From: Cavia porcellus
Lineage: Eukaryota; Chordata; Mammalia; Rodentia; Caviidae
Length of the DNA: 64,000 nucleotides
Direction: 5' to 3'
Assembly: GCF_034190915.1 (NCBI RefSeq)
Contig: NW_026947492.1
Span: 14,514,001 to 14,578,000 of the forward strand
Position numbers and translations under genes: made by a program. A model generated the notes under the pieces. That model saw only the letters and a program-made list of their open reading frames with translations, was not told the origin of the DNA and did no database searches. Shown in pieces: positions 46,490 through 55,602 of the stretch (its first letter is position 1; each line of letters opens with the position of its first letter).

Positions 46490-46605
46490 CAATAAATGCT
46501 CTCAACAAATCAAATGCCAATTATATGCTACCCATTACATCAGATCCTCGGTGAGGCCAACCTCCCTGCCCTTGTGAAATTCACATTCTAGTACGGCACT
46601 ATCCG
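46490..46605 (-). mobile_element. L2 3'-end fragment, reverse
   Basis: TCAACAAATCAAATGCCAAT, TGCCCTTGTGAAATTCACAT, TCTAGTACGGCAC fit the reverse L2 3' UTR (-TCAACAAATATTTATTGAG- through -CCCTCATGGAGCTTACATTCTAGT-). Confidence 0.55.
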
Positions 46606-46765
46606 CCCAAACTTTCTGCCATGCTGGGAATCTGTGCCATCAAGGGCGGTTTCCATCACCTGGAATGTGGCCAGTATGATAAGGAAATGAATTTTTAGTT
46701 TTATTTAACTTGTGGCCTACAATTAGTATGCTGTCTGACACCGTTGTCATGCAATGGCTTTACAG
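46606..46765 (+). mobile_element. non-autonomous DNA transposon fragment, hAT-like
   Basis: AACTTTCTGCCATGCTGGGA, CACCTGGAATGTGGCCAGTA, GAATTTTTAGTTTTATTTAA and TTAGTATGCTGTCTGACA follow a widespread mammalian DNA-transposon fossil (-CACTTGAAATGTGGCTAGTG- ... -GGACAGCAC-). Superfamily not confirmed. Confidence 0.55.
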
Positions 46766-46980
46766 GTCATAGTGATGGGAACTCCAAAGGCCACGCTGCA
46801 TTGCTGAGCAGACAAGCTACAACAGGAATACGTTTTCTCCTGGGAACAATCAAAGAGGCTTTTCTGACATATCAGTGTCTTTCTAAAAGGAAAGATGGGC
46901 CTTTTAGCCTTCTCTCTTCTCTTCCAGCAGATTGTCATTTTGAGCTAAAACTGGCATCTCATTTTCCTTTACTTTGTTTT

Positions 46981-47052
46981 GTGGTACTGAGTTTGGAACC
47001 CAGGACTCCGCACATGCTAAGGGGCCCTCTAACACTGAGCTGCATCCCCAAC
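46981..47052 (-). mobile_element. ID SINE, reverse
   Basis: GTGGTACTGAGTTTGGAACC, CAGGACTCCGCACATGCTAA, CACTGAGCTGCATCCCCAAC: reverse full-length ID body of the older type (anticodon arm CATGC retained). Confidence 0.8.
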
Positions 47053-47073
47053 ATTTGACCTGGCTATTTTTAA

Positions 47074-47111
47074 GTTGTTGTTGTTGTTGTTGTGGTGGTG
47101 GTGGTGGTAGT
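47074..47111. repeat. TTG then TGG triplet repeat
   Basis: (GTT)n changing to (GTG)n between the reverse ID and the reverse B1, probably grown from the linker of a B1-ID composite. Confidence 0.9.
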
Positions 47112-47126
47112 TTTGTGTGGCTCATT

Positions 47127-47264
47127 TTTTGAGACCGAGTCTTGCAATGTCCTTGAGGCTGACCTTGACCTCATGTAGCCCAGGCTGGCCTCCAACTCAC
47201 AGCGATCCTCCTCTCTCAGCCTCCAGAGTGCTGGGATTACACTGTGTGCCACAGTGCCAGCCTG
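47127..47264 (-). mobile_element. B1 SINE, reverse
   Basis: TTTTTTGAGACCGAGTCTTG, CATGTAGCCCAGGCTGGCCT, GCGATCCTCCTCTCTCAGCC, AGTGCTGGGATTACACTGTG. It lies immediately outside the left end of the piggyBac relic. Confidence 0.85.
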
Positions 47265-47304
47265 AACTTTTGGAGGACTAAATTTGCCATCAAGGCACGT
47301 AAAC

Positions 47305-47325
47305 ATGGGTCTGTCAGACCCACAT
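47305..47325. repeat. palindromic subterminal motif, left end
   Basis: ATGGGTCTG-TCA-GACCCAC: an 8-bp arm inverted repeat with a partner motif at 49995-50015. Such motifs occur inside the terminal repeats of piggyBac-type elements; a transposase-binding role is inferred. Confidence 0.65.
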
Positions 47326-47435
47326 TATTTTATGAGTTTTGCTGTAGTAAACAATGAGTAGTTACCAAGAAAAAAATCACAAAATAAATTGTGATGTTCT
47401 TAATATTTATCACTTATAAAAAACCATCAAAATTT

Positions 47436-48300
47436 TCAACATTGACTGGTTTTTGGTGTACAAAGTCTAAAAAAGAACATCTGAAATAAATTTCTATGAG
47501 AATTACAATGAAAATACCTATAGCATTCTACAAAAAAAATATCATTTACTAAAGTTACCACACCTAAGGCAGTCTGCACACTGCATGCTCCACAAAGAAA
47601 TGTTGTTAAATTCTTAATAGATAGACATCAACATTTTCACATCAGCAGTGTACTTGCTTATAAAACCTGAAAGGTAGCATCAGAAATAAATTCCTGTACG
47701 AACTACAATGAAAATACCAGTAGAACTCTACACAGAAATAAAGTTTGCTTCAACTGTCACACCCAAGGCAGTCTTCACACATGACAATGCCATGTTCCAT
47801 GCATTCATCTCGCTTACACTGACAGCACGTGTGCTTAGCTTTCCTTTCCTATGTGGCAATCTTGTCACCTCTCTTCCTGTTTTGTCAGGAGCTCCCTACT
47901 GTGTTGTACAACATGCACCTTAGCAGGGAAATAAGATGTCAATAAAATATCAAATATGTAATGAGTGCTTAGAATAAACATCCATATTTTCATATCAGCT
48001 GTTTACTTGCTTACAAAACCTAAAAGATAACATGAAGAAAGAAAATCCTGTGAACTCAATGTAAACACAAGCAACAGTTTACCATAGAAATAAGCTCAGC
48101 TTCAACCATCGCATGCAAGCAGTCTTCACACATGACAACTGCGTGTTCCATACACAAGCATGGTTCACACTGATAGCGCGTATGTTTCGTTTCCCTGTAC
48201 TTTCTTGTAGGATACAGTTGACATCTTTTTGTTTTCCTGTCATCATAGTAGGTCTTTGTGATGCTGCACCTGCTTGTCCCGCTCACCAGCATGCTCCACA
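47436..48300 (-). repeat. three tandem copies of the transposon 3' region
   Basis: A unit of about 350 bp recurs: 47978-48300 (in-place copy), 47628-47925 and 47436-47602 (internally deleted). Shared landmarks are TGCTTATAAAACCTGAAAGG / TGCTTACAAAACCTAAAAGA, ACTACAATGAAAATACC, AGGCAGTCTTCACACATGAC / AAGCAGTCTTCACACATGAC and TGTTCCATGC / TGTTCCATAC. The unit carries the Cys-rich end of the transposase plus 3' UTR. The copies differ by many substitutions, so the duplication is old. Confidence 0.8.
47770..47920 (-). pseudogene. duplicated Cys-rich domain copy
   Basis: Minus-strand translation of this copy gives KHTCCQCKRDECMEHGIVM then CEDC, clearly parallel to KHTRYQCEPCLCMEHAVVM then CEDC in the in-place copy. 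Stops (TGA, TAG) lie just before and after. It is therefore a tandem duplication of coding sequence, not an added functional domain. Confidence 0.75.
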
Positions 48301-48343
48301 GTTTTGTTTTGGTTTTTTTGCATAGTTCCTTGAGCAGAAACAT
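48056..48343 (-). pseudogene. transposase fragment with Cys-rich C-terminal domain
   Basis: The 95-codon open piece starts at an ATG created by chance. Its middle has C-x(18)-C-x2-C-x-C-x7-C-x2-C spacing, close to the zinc-binding cross-brace (RING/PHD-like) domain that ends piggyBac transposases and helps bind the transposon ends. The expected second Cys of the first pair reads as Leu/Tyr here, so the domain is already damaged. Confidence 0.75.
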
Positions 48344-48809
48344 TTTGTTTTTCCTCTATTGTAAACGATCTCTTACAAGCTCCAGTTCCAGTCCTCTAAG
48401 AGAACTTCTCCATGATATTTCGCACTTGTTATTTCCTTTGTAAACTATCAAACTATCCCATACTTGTCTAGGATCAAGTAAAACACAACCACTGGCCATT
48501 GTTTTGTGTTTCAAGTGACACAGATGCTGTATAAGTCATCACCCACACCTCCTCCACCTCACATTTGTTGTTGAAAGTTTCCATCTCAGGCTTCTGTTTT
48601 GTCGAAGTTTCCCTATGAATATTTCCATCATGGCAAAATGTCGACATCAGCAGGACCAGTTCATCTTTGCCATATATGAAGCCATTACTATATCTTTCTA
48701 AAATCCAAAGATCGTACTATACAGTTCTCTGTGTTGAAATTGCAACATTTCATTTGGAGTTCTGCTTTGTTTCTGTGTGCAGTTCTTGAGCCGGTCAATT
48801 TGTGCTCTT

Positions 48810-48913
48810 GGGCTGGGGATTTAGCTCAGTGGCATAAGTGCCTGATTTGCAAGCAGGCAGTCATGAGTTCGATCCCCGGTACCGATTAAAAAAAAAAAAA
48901 AAAAAAGAAAAAG
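48810..48913 (+). mobile_element. ID SINE with 13-bp target duplication
   Basis: Near-consensus tRNA-Ala-like monomer: GGGCTGGGGATTTAGCTCAG (A box), CCTGATTTGCAAGCAGG (arm with a TGC anticodon position), TGAGTTCGATCCCCGGTACC (B box and acceptor end), then an A tail. Perfect 13-bp duplication AATTTGTGCTCTT at 48797-48809 and 48914-48926. It inserted into the piggyBac transposase pseudogene, so it is younger. No CCA end or paired acceptor stem: a SINE, not a tRNA gene. Confidence 0.95.
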
Positions 48914-49122
48914 AATTTGTGCTCTTTAGCAAATGTAGTATCAACTAGAAACCAGTAATCCAATTGTAAATGTCACATTCTGATTAGTTTGGGAGACAGC
49001 AGCAGCAAGTCTCTTCACAAAACTGTTCGATCTTTGACTGTATGAATAAGGACTGGATTCCAGGATAAATGTCTAAATGGGGAACATAATAAGTTTTTAC
49101 ATCTATAAGGACATAAATTCTT

Positions 49123-49220
49123 TTTTTTTTTTTTTTTTTTTTTTTTGGTATCAGGGTTCGAACTCATGACCTTGAGCTTTCGAGGCAGGCGCTTATGCTG
49201 CTGAGCTAAATCCCTGGCCC
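49123..49220 (-). mobile_element. ID SINE, reverse, with 16-bp target duplication
   Basis: Long T run (reverse A tail), GGTATCAGGGTTCGAACTCA, GAGGCAGGCGCTTATGCTGC, TGAGCTAAATCCCTGGCCC. Flanked by AAGGACATAAATTCTT (49107-49122) and AAGGGCATAGATTCTT (49221-49236), a 16-bp duplication with two changes. Second SINE inserted into the piggyBac relic. Confidence 0.92.
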
Positions 49221-49734
49221 AAGGGCATAGATTCTTATGCGTATTCTAGCACATCACCTTTCCCTAAGTCTCTTACATCCTTGGAATTGCTATGAGAAAT
49301 CTGTGCCAGGTACAGCAGACCTGTGAATGCTTCCAGTTTAGCTAGGGAGGTGTCATAATAAACACATTTTTGAATATGGCTTTTGGTGCATACAGAACAT
49401 TTTACTTGCATTTGAGCCTGTGTGTACTTCACAGCATCTTGTGGCATTTTGTCTCTTACAGTTTCCAACACTGAATGGTGGTGCCGGCGTTCCGTCCAAT
49501 ACATTTCATCCTGCCAAAATCCTCACTATATTTTGAGAACTAGTTCTAACATTGGATCGTTCCATTTGGTTGTGTGGCCATTTCATATTTCTGCTAGTCA
49601 AATATGTACTCATACTGCTGTTTTCTTTATCATCTGAATCAAGGAAGTCTGCATTCCCTGTGTCTATATCAGCCAATTCTTGCTCCATTTCCTTGTCATG
49701 GGAACTCTGACTCCCATGACCAGTGTATAAAAGT

Positions 49735-49792
49735 CAGCATCAGCAGCATCACCATCACCATCACCATCATCATCACCGTCGTCATCCGCCCC
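49735..49792. repeat. CATCAC/CATCAT triplet run
   Basis: AGCATCAGCAGCATCACCAT and following CATCAC/CATCAT units. On the minus strand it is GAT/GGT triplets giving an Asp/Gly-rich acidic stretch, in the position of the acidic N-terminus of the piggyBac transposase. May have expanded after the coding sequence died. Confidence 0.8.
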
Positions 49793-49994
49793 CACCACTC
49801 TTCGGTGATAAAAACATGTATTTTACCATAATGGGTCATCTTCATCCATGCATGAGTAACCTGGTGATTCACTTTTGACCTCCTCCAAAACTTACAAATT
49901 TGGTTTCTCATGTGCCATTGTACTGAATTGAGCTACTTCTACCAGAAAAATCAAAAGAAAACTTTTTTTTTCTTTTTAAACAAATGCTGGAGTG

Positions 49995-50015
49995 ATGTGG
50001 GTCTGTTGCACCCCT
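49995..50015. repeat. subterminal motif, right end of piggyBac relic
   Basis: ATGTGGGTCTG followed by TTGCACCCCT, the decayed right-hand partner of the palindromic motif at 47305-47325. The first 11 bases match the left-end motif exactly in inverted orientation. Confidence 0.65.
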
Positions 50016-50040
50016 GTGATGCTCTGGTAAACATTCAAAA

Positions 50041-50535
50041 TCAGCCCAAGCATAAGGTGGGTATAAACCGCTTCTTGCCACTTTTGCCAATGTGTATGTT
50101 CCTTGCCATTCATCATACCAAGTGAATAAAGACATAGATTGATGCCTGTGTCCCCTCAGGGAAAGGTACTGAGACGCACAGCTGGCTACTATAACACTGA
50201 AGTACACATTTGCTGGACACAATTTTACTCCCCTCTTAAAGGAAAGTGGTGATCAATTGGGGGAGGGGCCAGGGTGTGGCATGAGAGTGCCCATCCTGCA
50301 GGAAAGGCTTTGCCAGTGTGCTCCAGAAAATCCCCAGCCTAAATGAAATGGTTCTGCAGAGAAAGGGGTGCCCCGTTCTCCCAAAGCACAGCATAGCGAT
50401 GCCCAGCCTCACAGTGGGTATCTCCCCCCCCAAGGCTTTATCAGGAAAGGAGAAAGTGATGCTGGGGAAGATCATCAGGGCCTTCCTCTGAACTGGGGAC
50501 AGAAGTCCACTTGGGCTCTGTCAACTCAGGCTCAG
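50041..50535. other. single-copy DNA, nothing recognised
   Basis: Flank of the piggyBac relic; no repeat or gene recognised. CCCCCCCC-type C-run near 50421. Confidence 0.35.
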
Positions 50536-50540
50536 AGTCA

Positions 50541-50602
50541 TATATTTATATGTATATATGAGTACATATATATATATATATATATATTCATATATATATG
50601 AA
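50541..50602. repeat. TA-rich dinucleotide repeat
   Basis: ATATTTATATGTATATATGA then (AT)n and TTCATATATATATGAAT; near-palindromic (TA)n, prone to length variation. Confidence 0.92.
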
Positions 50603-52117
50603 TGAGAATTTTTAAAAAACCAATAAAAATGATACAGAATTTCAAAACAAGGTGATAAGAAATTAACAATGTTTATTGAATTACACATTGTTATCTTCAA
50701 AACAATGCTCAGATTACCAGGTATAGGCATGCAACATTGATCAAATAATATAAACACTAATTGTTCCTTTCAGTGAACGAATAGAATCAGTAGTACGATT
50801 ATCTTAGCTATCTTGTGAGTGTATATATATTTTTTCCTTCCTTATTTTCTCCTTTTCCCCCATCCCTGTTGTTCTTTCTTTTGAGCAATTTCTTTTCCTT
50901 TCACAATATCTATTTGACTAGATTCATATTTATGTGTAGAATAATACAAAATGCAAAGCAGTTCTGTAAATCTCATGGCCAGAGATGAGCTGGTAAAGCT
51001 TGCAGGTTATTAGAGTCTGCCTGCTTCTAGTACTCACTGGTTAATTGGGTCATCTTGTTTCCTGGGGCTTAAGCTCAGCACTGCATTTCCATATCCAAAT
51101 GTCACAGGGTTCCCTCTCGCTTTCTTCAGGGAGGGAACCAGCCACTGAGCAGGTCATGAAAGAAAAAGATGCCAACTCACTAGGACAGAAGGAATCAAGC
51201 CCATGGGAAGCAGAAGCAGCAACATGTGTTGCCTCTCAGAAATCAAGGCTGACCACATCCCGGGACCACTCTGGAATGTAGCAATAAGAATGAACTGTGT
51301 GGGAAATTCTCCAGAGCTTCTGGCCTTGAAACCTATGGAGAGCCACCTAGAGCTGAGTCAGGTCATCTTGGTTCTCCAGGATGGTGGGGGACCAGGACCC
51401 TGTAATTATAGCCCAGGGCTAGATTGGTTTCTTCTGCAGGCATACTTGTAAGATGGAGCTTCACCCTACCTCTTCTCTGTACCTACTTCCTAGTCTTTAT
51501 AATGGGCTCAGAGCTCTGCCAGGAGGATTCAGTAAGATATGGTTGCATGAACAGATGGCCTAGCACAGGGCCGGCTGCACACACACACACAAACACATGT
51601 ATAGCCCTTCCTCCTTCGGCTTTCCTGTCTCCCAGGGACCGTGGAGATCGAACGTGGCTAACACAGATCCCAAGGGCCCTTCCTTGGTGGGTAGCCTGTG
51701 GGTTTCTGCGTGCCGTGAGTTTTATTTCCACCCACAGCAGGAGGAAGCTGGGCTCTTTCCTTACCCAGACCCTCCTCCCCCTGGCTCTCCGTTGATTGTC
51801 AATGTCTTGTTTCGGAAGAACAGGCCACTTCTGTCTACCTGCAGCCTACTGTCCCTTCACACCCCCGACAGGTCCAGCTGACGGCAAAGGTTGTGGTGCC
51901 CCGGTGTGGAGGGCTGTGGTAGGGCATAGGGGCTGGGGGGCAGCGACACAGGGGAAGTTAGTGGAGGAAATGCGACCCCAGGCAGAAGAACTAAGCTCAG
52001 AAGGAGAAGCCATCCATGCCCTTTCCCTGACCACACTGTAGAGCCAAAAGCAAGCCACAACTTTTCCCTTCGTTGCTCCTCAGCAGATTAGCACTTGCCT
52101 AGAATCTCAGGTTTTAG
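50603..52117. other. single-copy DNA, no gene seen
   Basis: AT-rich to 51000, then mixed. A short (CA)n lies at 51580-51598. Text around 51450-51560 resembles a decayed MIR. Overlapping frames at 51424-52060 on both strands have no domains. Confidence 0.4.
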
Positions 52118-52305
52118 CTAAACTGAACATGACGACACATGCCTATAATCCCAGCACTCTGGGAGGCTGAAGCAGGAAGATGCAAGTTTATGTTAGCTTG
52201 GACAATTTAGTAACTAATTCAGACTCTGCCTCAAAGTAAAAAATAAGAAGGGCTGGGATGTAGTTCAGTGCAAAGGCCCTGGGTTCACTCCCTAATTCTC
52301 AGGCA
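52118..52305 (+). mobile_element. B1-dID composite SINE
   Basis: B1: ACATGACGACACATGCCTAT, AATCCCAGCACTCTGGGAGG, CTGAAGCAGGAAGATGC. dID: GGGCTGGGATGTAGTTCAGT, GCAAAGGCCCTGGGTTCACT. Confidence 0.87.
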
Positions 52306-52399
52306 GGGTAGAGAGTAAGGTTAAAGTAGACCAGAAGGAAATTCAGCACCACAGACTAAGCAGAAAAGGCAGAGATATCACACAGTAATGTGCAAAGAG

Positions 52400-52495
52400 C
52401 CAGGCAAGGGAGTTGGAGACATGGCTTCCTGTCCTTGTCACATCTCGGTTCCTCATTTGAAACATGAGAGGACTAAGGGGTCTCAGTATCCCGGC
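52400..52495 (+). mobile_element. MIR SINE fragment (tentative)
   Basis: ATCTCGGTTCCTCATTTGAA and ACATGAGAGGACTAAGG fit the MIR core text; heavily diverged. Confidence 0.45.
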
Positions 52496-52639
52496 CTGAA
52501 GTTTCATGAGTATTTTATCCTAAATAGCCTATCTTAACACTTATGCTATTGTCCGATTTTATGAATCATTGTGTACACACCGGCACTTCCTCGCCCAGGT
52601 GCACCCACTTTCAGGGGCGCTGGTGCTGTACTGGGCTCT

Positions 52640-52990
52640 TGTAGATGTCTCAGGCTGGATGCCTCCCTCCATTCATATGCTGAAGTCCTAACTTGTGCTG
52701 TGATGGGACCAGATGGTGGAGCCTTTGGGAAGCAATGCAGACGGAGGGGTGGGGTCCTCCTGAGTGGGATGGGTGCCTTACGTAAGAGCCTTGAGAGAGC
52801 TCCTTGGCTGTCTTTCCACCACTCGAGGACACAAGGAGATGTTAGCAGTCTGCAACCTACAAGAGGGCTTCACCAGACCCTGCCGTGCTGGCAGCCTCAT
52901 CTAGAACTCCCAGCCTCTAGCCCTGTGAAAAATACATTTCCACTGTCGGTAAGCCATCTCACTAGGGTATGTCATCGTATCTGTTAAATC
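52640..52990 (+). mobile_element. MLT1/MaLR-type LTR, forward, truncated
   Basis: CATTCATATGCTGAAGTCCT, AACTTGTGCTGTGATGGGAC, GGAGCCTTTGGGAAGCAATG, ACCACTCGAGGACACAAGGA, GGCAGCCTCATCTAGAACTC, CCAGCCTCTAGCCCTGTGAA follow the MLT1 LTR order. The U3 start and the 3' terminus are degraded. Confidence 0.75.
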
Positions 52991-52999
52991 TGAATGACA

Positions 53000-53849
53000 C
53001 AAGCTATGTCACATTTAGACAAATGGGCTGTTTTCTGCATCTGTACTATAAAATCGATAGCTGCCTTCTGAGCTCTGTTTCCTGCCCTCCCAAAGCTCTG
53101 AAGGAGGAGAGTTCATGAGGTAGAAAGGCACTAAGCCCTTCGGAGCCCAATGGAAAGACAAGACATTGAGGAACTCAGCCTCTCCTCTGCACGAAGCTTC
53201 AGCAAAGCATTAGTGTGTTGATTGCACATGGAGCTCAAGGTGCCTGAGTACCTGTCCTCCGGAAACTGAGGCCCCAAAGGACGCAGCAATGGGCTCTGTA
53301 ACTGACCAGGAGACAAACCACTGCTTGGAGAATTCAGGTTCCCTCTCATTTCCTGACAGGTTTGATAAGGGCCCACTTATAAATATTCCCATTAAAGGGA
53401 ACTGGTACCTCATTTCAGGAAATTGAGCCTGATCGCTTTTAGTAAGTTAGTAGGGCTAGAACAGTGGGTAGAATTTCTTGAGATTTTAGCTGTAGAAGAA
53501 GCCTCCAAAGCTTCTGCCCAAAGCTAGTTGTCCGTGACTTCCATCCAGGAGGATTCTTGGAGTCAGGAAAGTTGTAGAAGGTAGTTAGTGTTGGGGACGG
53601 GGCACCCAGAGGCTGTAGAACACGGGGTCCCAGGTTCTCAGCCAGTTCCTCCTTACCCCTTCCACATAAAGATGATAATGGGCGTCATCAGCCTCTGTTT
53701 ACCTATGCTGGAACTGGGCCTAGAAGAGGCACGTCTGTCTCACTGTGGGGCCCAAGTCCTAAGCTCTCTACTCCTGCCTCTTAGGGCACCAGCCAATAAC
53801 TCTTGGCCTAAAATGAGTTCTAAGCTTGACTGATTGATGATCAGTTGAT
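53000..53849. other. single-copy DNA, nothing definite
   Basis: A reverse MIR-like scrap may lie at 53670-53780 (ATGATAATGGGCGTCATCAG, GAACTGGGCCTAGAAGAGGC). No gene recognised. Confidence 0.35.
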
Positions 53850-53912
53850 TGCAGTGTTAGAGATTGAATCCAGCCCTCTACACATTAGACACTGAGCTAC
53901 ATCTCCAGCCCC
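53850..53912 (-). mobile_element. ID SINE, reverse
   Basis: GCAGTGTTAGAGATTGAATC, CAGCCCTCTACACATTAGAC, ACTGAGCTACATCTCCAGCC: reverse ID body without a clear T leader. Confidence 0.8.
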
Positions 53913-54104
53913 TAAATGAAGTGTGTATGAGAGTGTAAGAGATGCTCTCCTGATAAACCAATCACAGCAGCAGTTGGTGCTGGAATTCACTGACTGTCTG
54001 CTGCAGTAAATGCCTGATTCTCCTTAGGGCTGAGTTTGGTCACGTTGGCTCATGCCACAGATCACTCTCCATTCCTTTCTGGTCTGTTTTCCCTGCCTGA
54101 AATG

Positions 54105-54500
54105 CTGTATTTGTCTTCTATTACTCTGTGCTAGAAACTTATGGCTCAAAACACACCCATGTGATCCTTCACAGTATCTCCCAGCCAGGAATCGAGCCAC
54201 GGCTTGTCTGTGGTCTCTGCTTAGTCTCACATGATTCCCATCCAGGTATTAGCTATTAGCTGGGCTGTTTCCCCATGAAAATCTCACTAGTGCCTACTCC
54301 TAGTCCATCGAGCGGTGGCAGAGTTCATTGCCTTCCAGGTGTATGCATGAGGGACCAGCTTCTTGCTGGATGTTGACTGGGAGCCACTGTCAGGTCCTAG
54401 AAGCCACAAAAGCCTACCACAGTTCTCCATAGGCAGTTCTTCAAGGCCAGCAGGCAAGCGAGTCGCTTAGAGTCTTACATTGACATCCTGTTGCAACCAC
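54105..54500 (-). mobile_element. old LTR-like repeat, reverse (tentative)
   Basis: TTCTATTACTCTGTGCTAGA, AACTTATGGCTCAAAACACA, AGCCAGGAATCGAGCCACGG, CAGCTTCTTGCTGGATGTTG, GACTGGGAGCCACTGTCAGG match a common mammalian fossil repeat pattern in reverse (-GTGGCTTAAAACAAC- to -TTGCTGGCTGTTGGCC-). It is probably MLT/MaLR-related; family not confirmed. Confidence 0.5.
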
Positions 54501-55247
54501 GGCAGCCCGGTGCCACTGTCTTTATCGCATTCTGTTGGACAAAAGTCATGGTGTCACCTCCACTCAAGAAGATGGGGTTATACAAAGGGGTGAACACAAG
54601 AAGGCTTGATTACCAGGGTGTTACCTTGTCACACTTGGGTGCATATATTTTTAACCTGTTTATGAAGGTCACATTTTAAAAAATGTATTACCTACTGCTA
54701 TGTGCTGTATATAGTGCCAGCTGTTAGCTACAAAGAAAATAAGAAATGGTCTCTGCTTTAAGTACATCACAGTCCATTGTTGAGGACAGATCATCTTAAT
54801 ACAATTTGGATATTTCTGGTGTACAGCCAGGTCCATCGTGATGTGGGAGTTTAGATCAGGAAGCGGCAGCTTCTTGGGGGAAGGAAATCCAAAGGGAATG
54901 TTTGAGGATAGACAGGAACCAGGTCGGTAACTGAGGGTAGAGTTCACCTTACAGGGAAAGGGGGCAAAAGGAGAAAGGTTCTGGGTGGAAACAAGAGCCA
55001 TGAGCAGAGTAAGGGCGAAGCCGTGGAGGGCTAGTGCATACACAGCTTTGGGGAAGGTGGTCTTTAAAAATAGGAAGGGGTGCTTCTAACAGCAGATGTC
55101 TAAGCCAATCTGCTTTGCTCTGAGTCCCCTCACCACCCATACCTAACACTCTAGGTATAGAAATCATAAAGGCAAACAAGTCATGCATAACTCTGCTGGT
55201 TGTCGCTTCCCACTACGTACTCCAAGGCTGTCCTCCTCTTCTGATAG
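54501..55247. other. single-copy DNA, nothing recognised
   Basis: No repeat or gene assigned. The minus frame at 54669-55043 (124 codons) shows no recognisable domain. Confidence 0.35.
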
Positions 55248-55602
55248 TGTCCTAATCACCTTCTCATCGCTGGTACAAAATACCTGAGATCCTCAGTGTG
55301 AAGGAGGAGAGTTTTATTTTGAACTGTAAGATGTTGTAATCCTTGCATGGTCAGTGGCATGGTGGAAGGACCTGGCATGGGAGAAAGCTGCTCATTCTGT
55401 GGCAGCCAGGAAGCAGAGTAAGAAGAGCTGGGGAGGGAGGACACCCAGCCAGCCACGCTCCCCGTGACGCAACCTGTCTCTTTGGGCTGGACTTTGCCTC
55501 CTAAGAGCAAGTCAGCTAACCTCCCCCTTATGCCAGTCACCTTCCGATGCCCCACCTTTGAGTGCATGAGGCTTTGAGGGGGCCTCAGCCAGAAACCATA
55601 GA
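55248..55602 (-). mobile_element. MaLR-type LTR, reverse
   Basis: TGTCCTAATCACCTTCTCAT, CGCTGGTACAAAATACCTGA, GGAGAGTTTTATTTTGAACT, GTGGCAGCCAGGAAGCAGAG and the end AGAAACCATA show the same MaLR-type organisation as 6495-6944, in the same orientation. No target duplication could be made out. Confidence 0.75.

Larger units (their letters stand above)
47770..49900 (-). pseudogene. piggyBac transposase pseudogene
   Basis: Read on the minus strand, the text follows piggyBac-family (DDE_Tnp_1_7) transposases in order. First is an acidic Asp-rich N-terminus encoded by the CATCAC/CATCAT run near 49740-49790. Next are Lys-Trp-Pro text near 49580 and the conserved block LAKLEAFTGLLYLAQ with SNSKDVRDL at about 49270-49345. 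Then come KPEMETFN, a GGVGDD-like GGVD site and a TKQWPV counterpart of the RWP motif (about 48460-48590). The C-terminal Cys-rich domain is at about 48080-48240 (HTRYQCEPCLC...VVMCEDC). Stops, frameshifts and two SINE insertions split it into pieces of 60 to 95 codons. The catalytic core (about 48600-49230) is too damaged to verify the Asp residues. In intact family members the enzyme cuts and pastes DNA at TTAA sites; this copy cannot. Confidence 0.85.
47277..50040 (-). mobile_element. piggyBac-superfamily DNA transposon, decayed
   Basis: The 2.8-kb element is defined by a broken piggyBac transposase on the minus strand and by matching subterminal motifs. ATGTGGGTCTG occurs at 49995-50005 on plus, and the same 11 bases occur on minus at the left end (47315-47325). 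On the left the motif is half of a near-perfect palindrome (TGGGTCTG/CAGACCCA). The outermost left text (GATGGCAAATTTAG on minus) resembles a piggyBac terminus, but a clean TTAA target duplication is no longer visible, so the ends are approximate. Two later ID SINEs interrupt it. It cannot be mobile now. Confidence 0.8.

Noticed and set aside
48810..48890. tRNA gene with TGC (Ala) anticodon position
   Set aside because: It lacks a paired acceptor stem, has an A tail and a 13-bp target duplication, so it is an ID SINE with tRNA-like promoter boxes.
47277..50040. A domesticated PGBD gene
   Set aside because: The frame is broken by stops, shifts and two SINE insertions, the 3' end is triplicated and transposon end motifs are still present; it behaves as a dead transposon copy.
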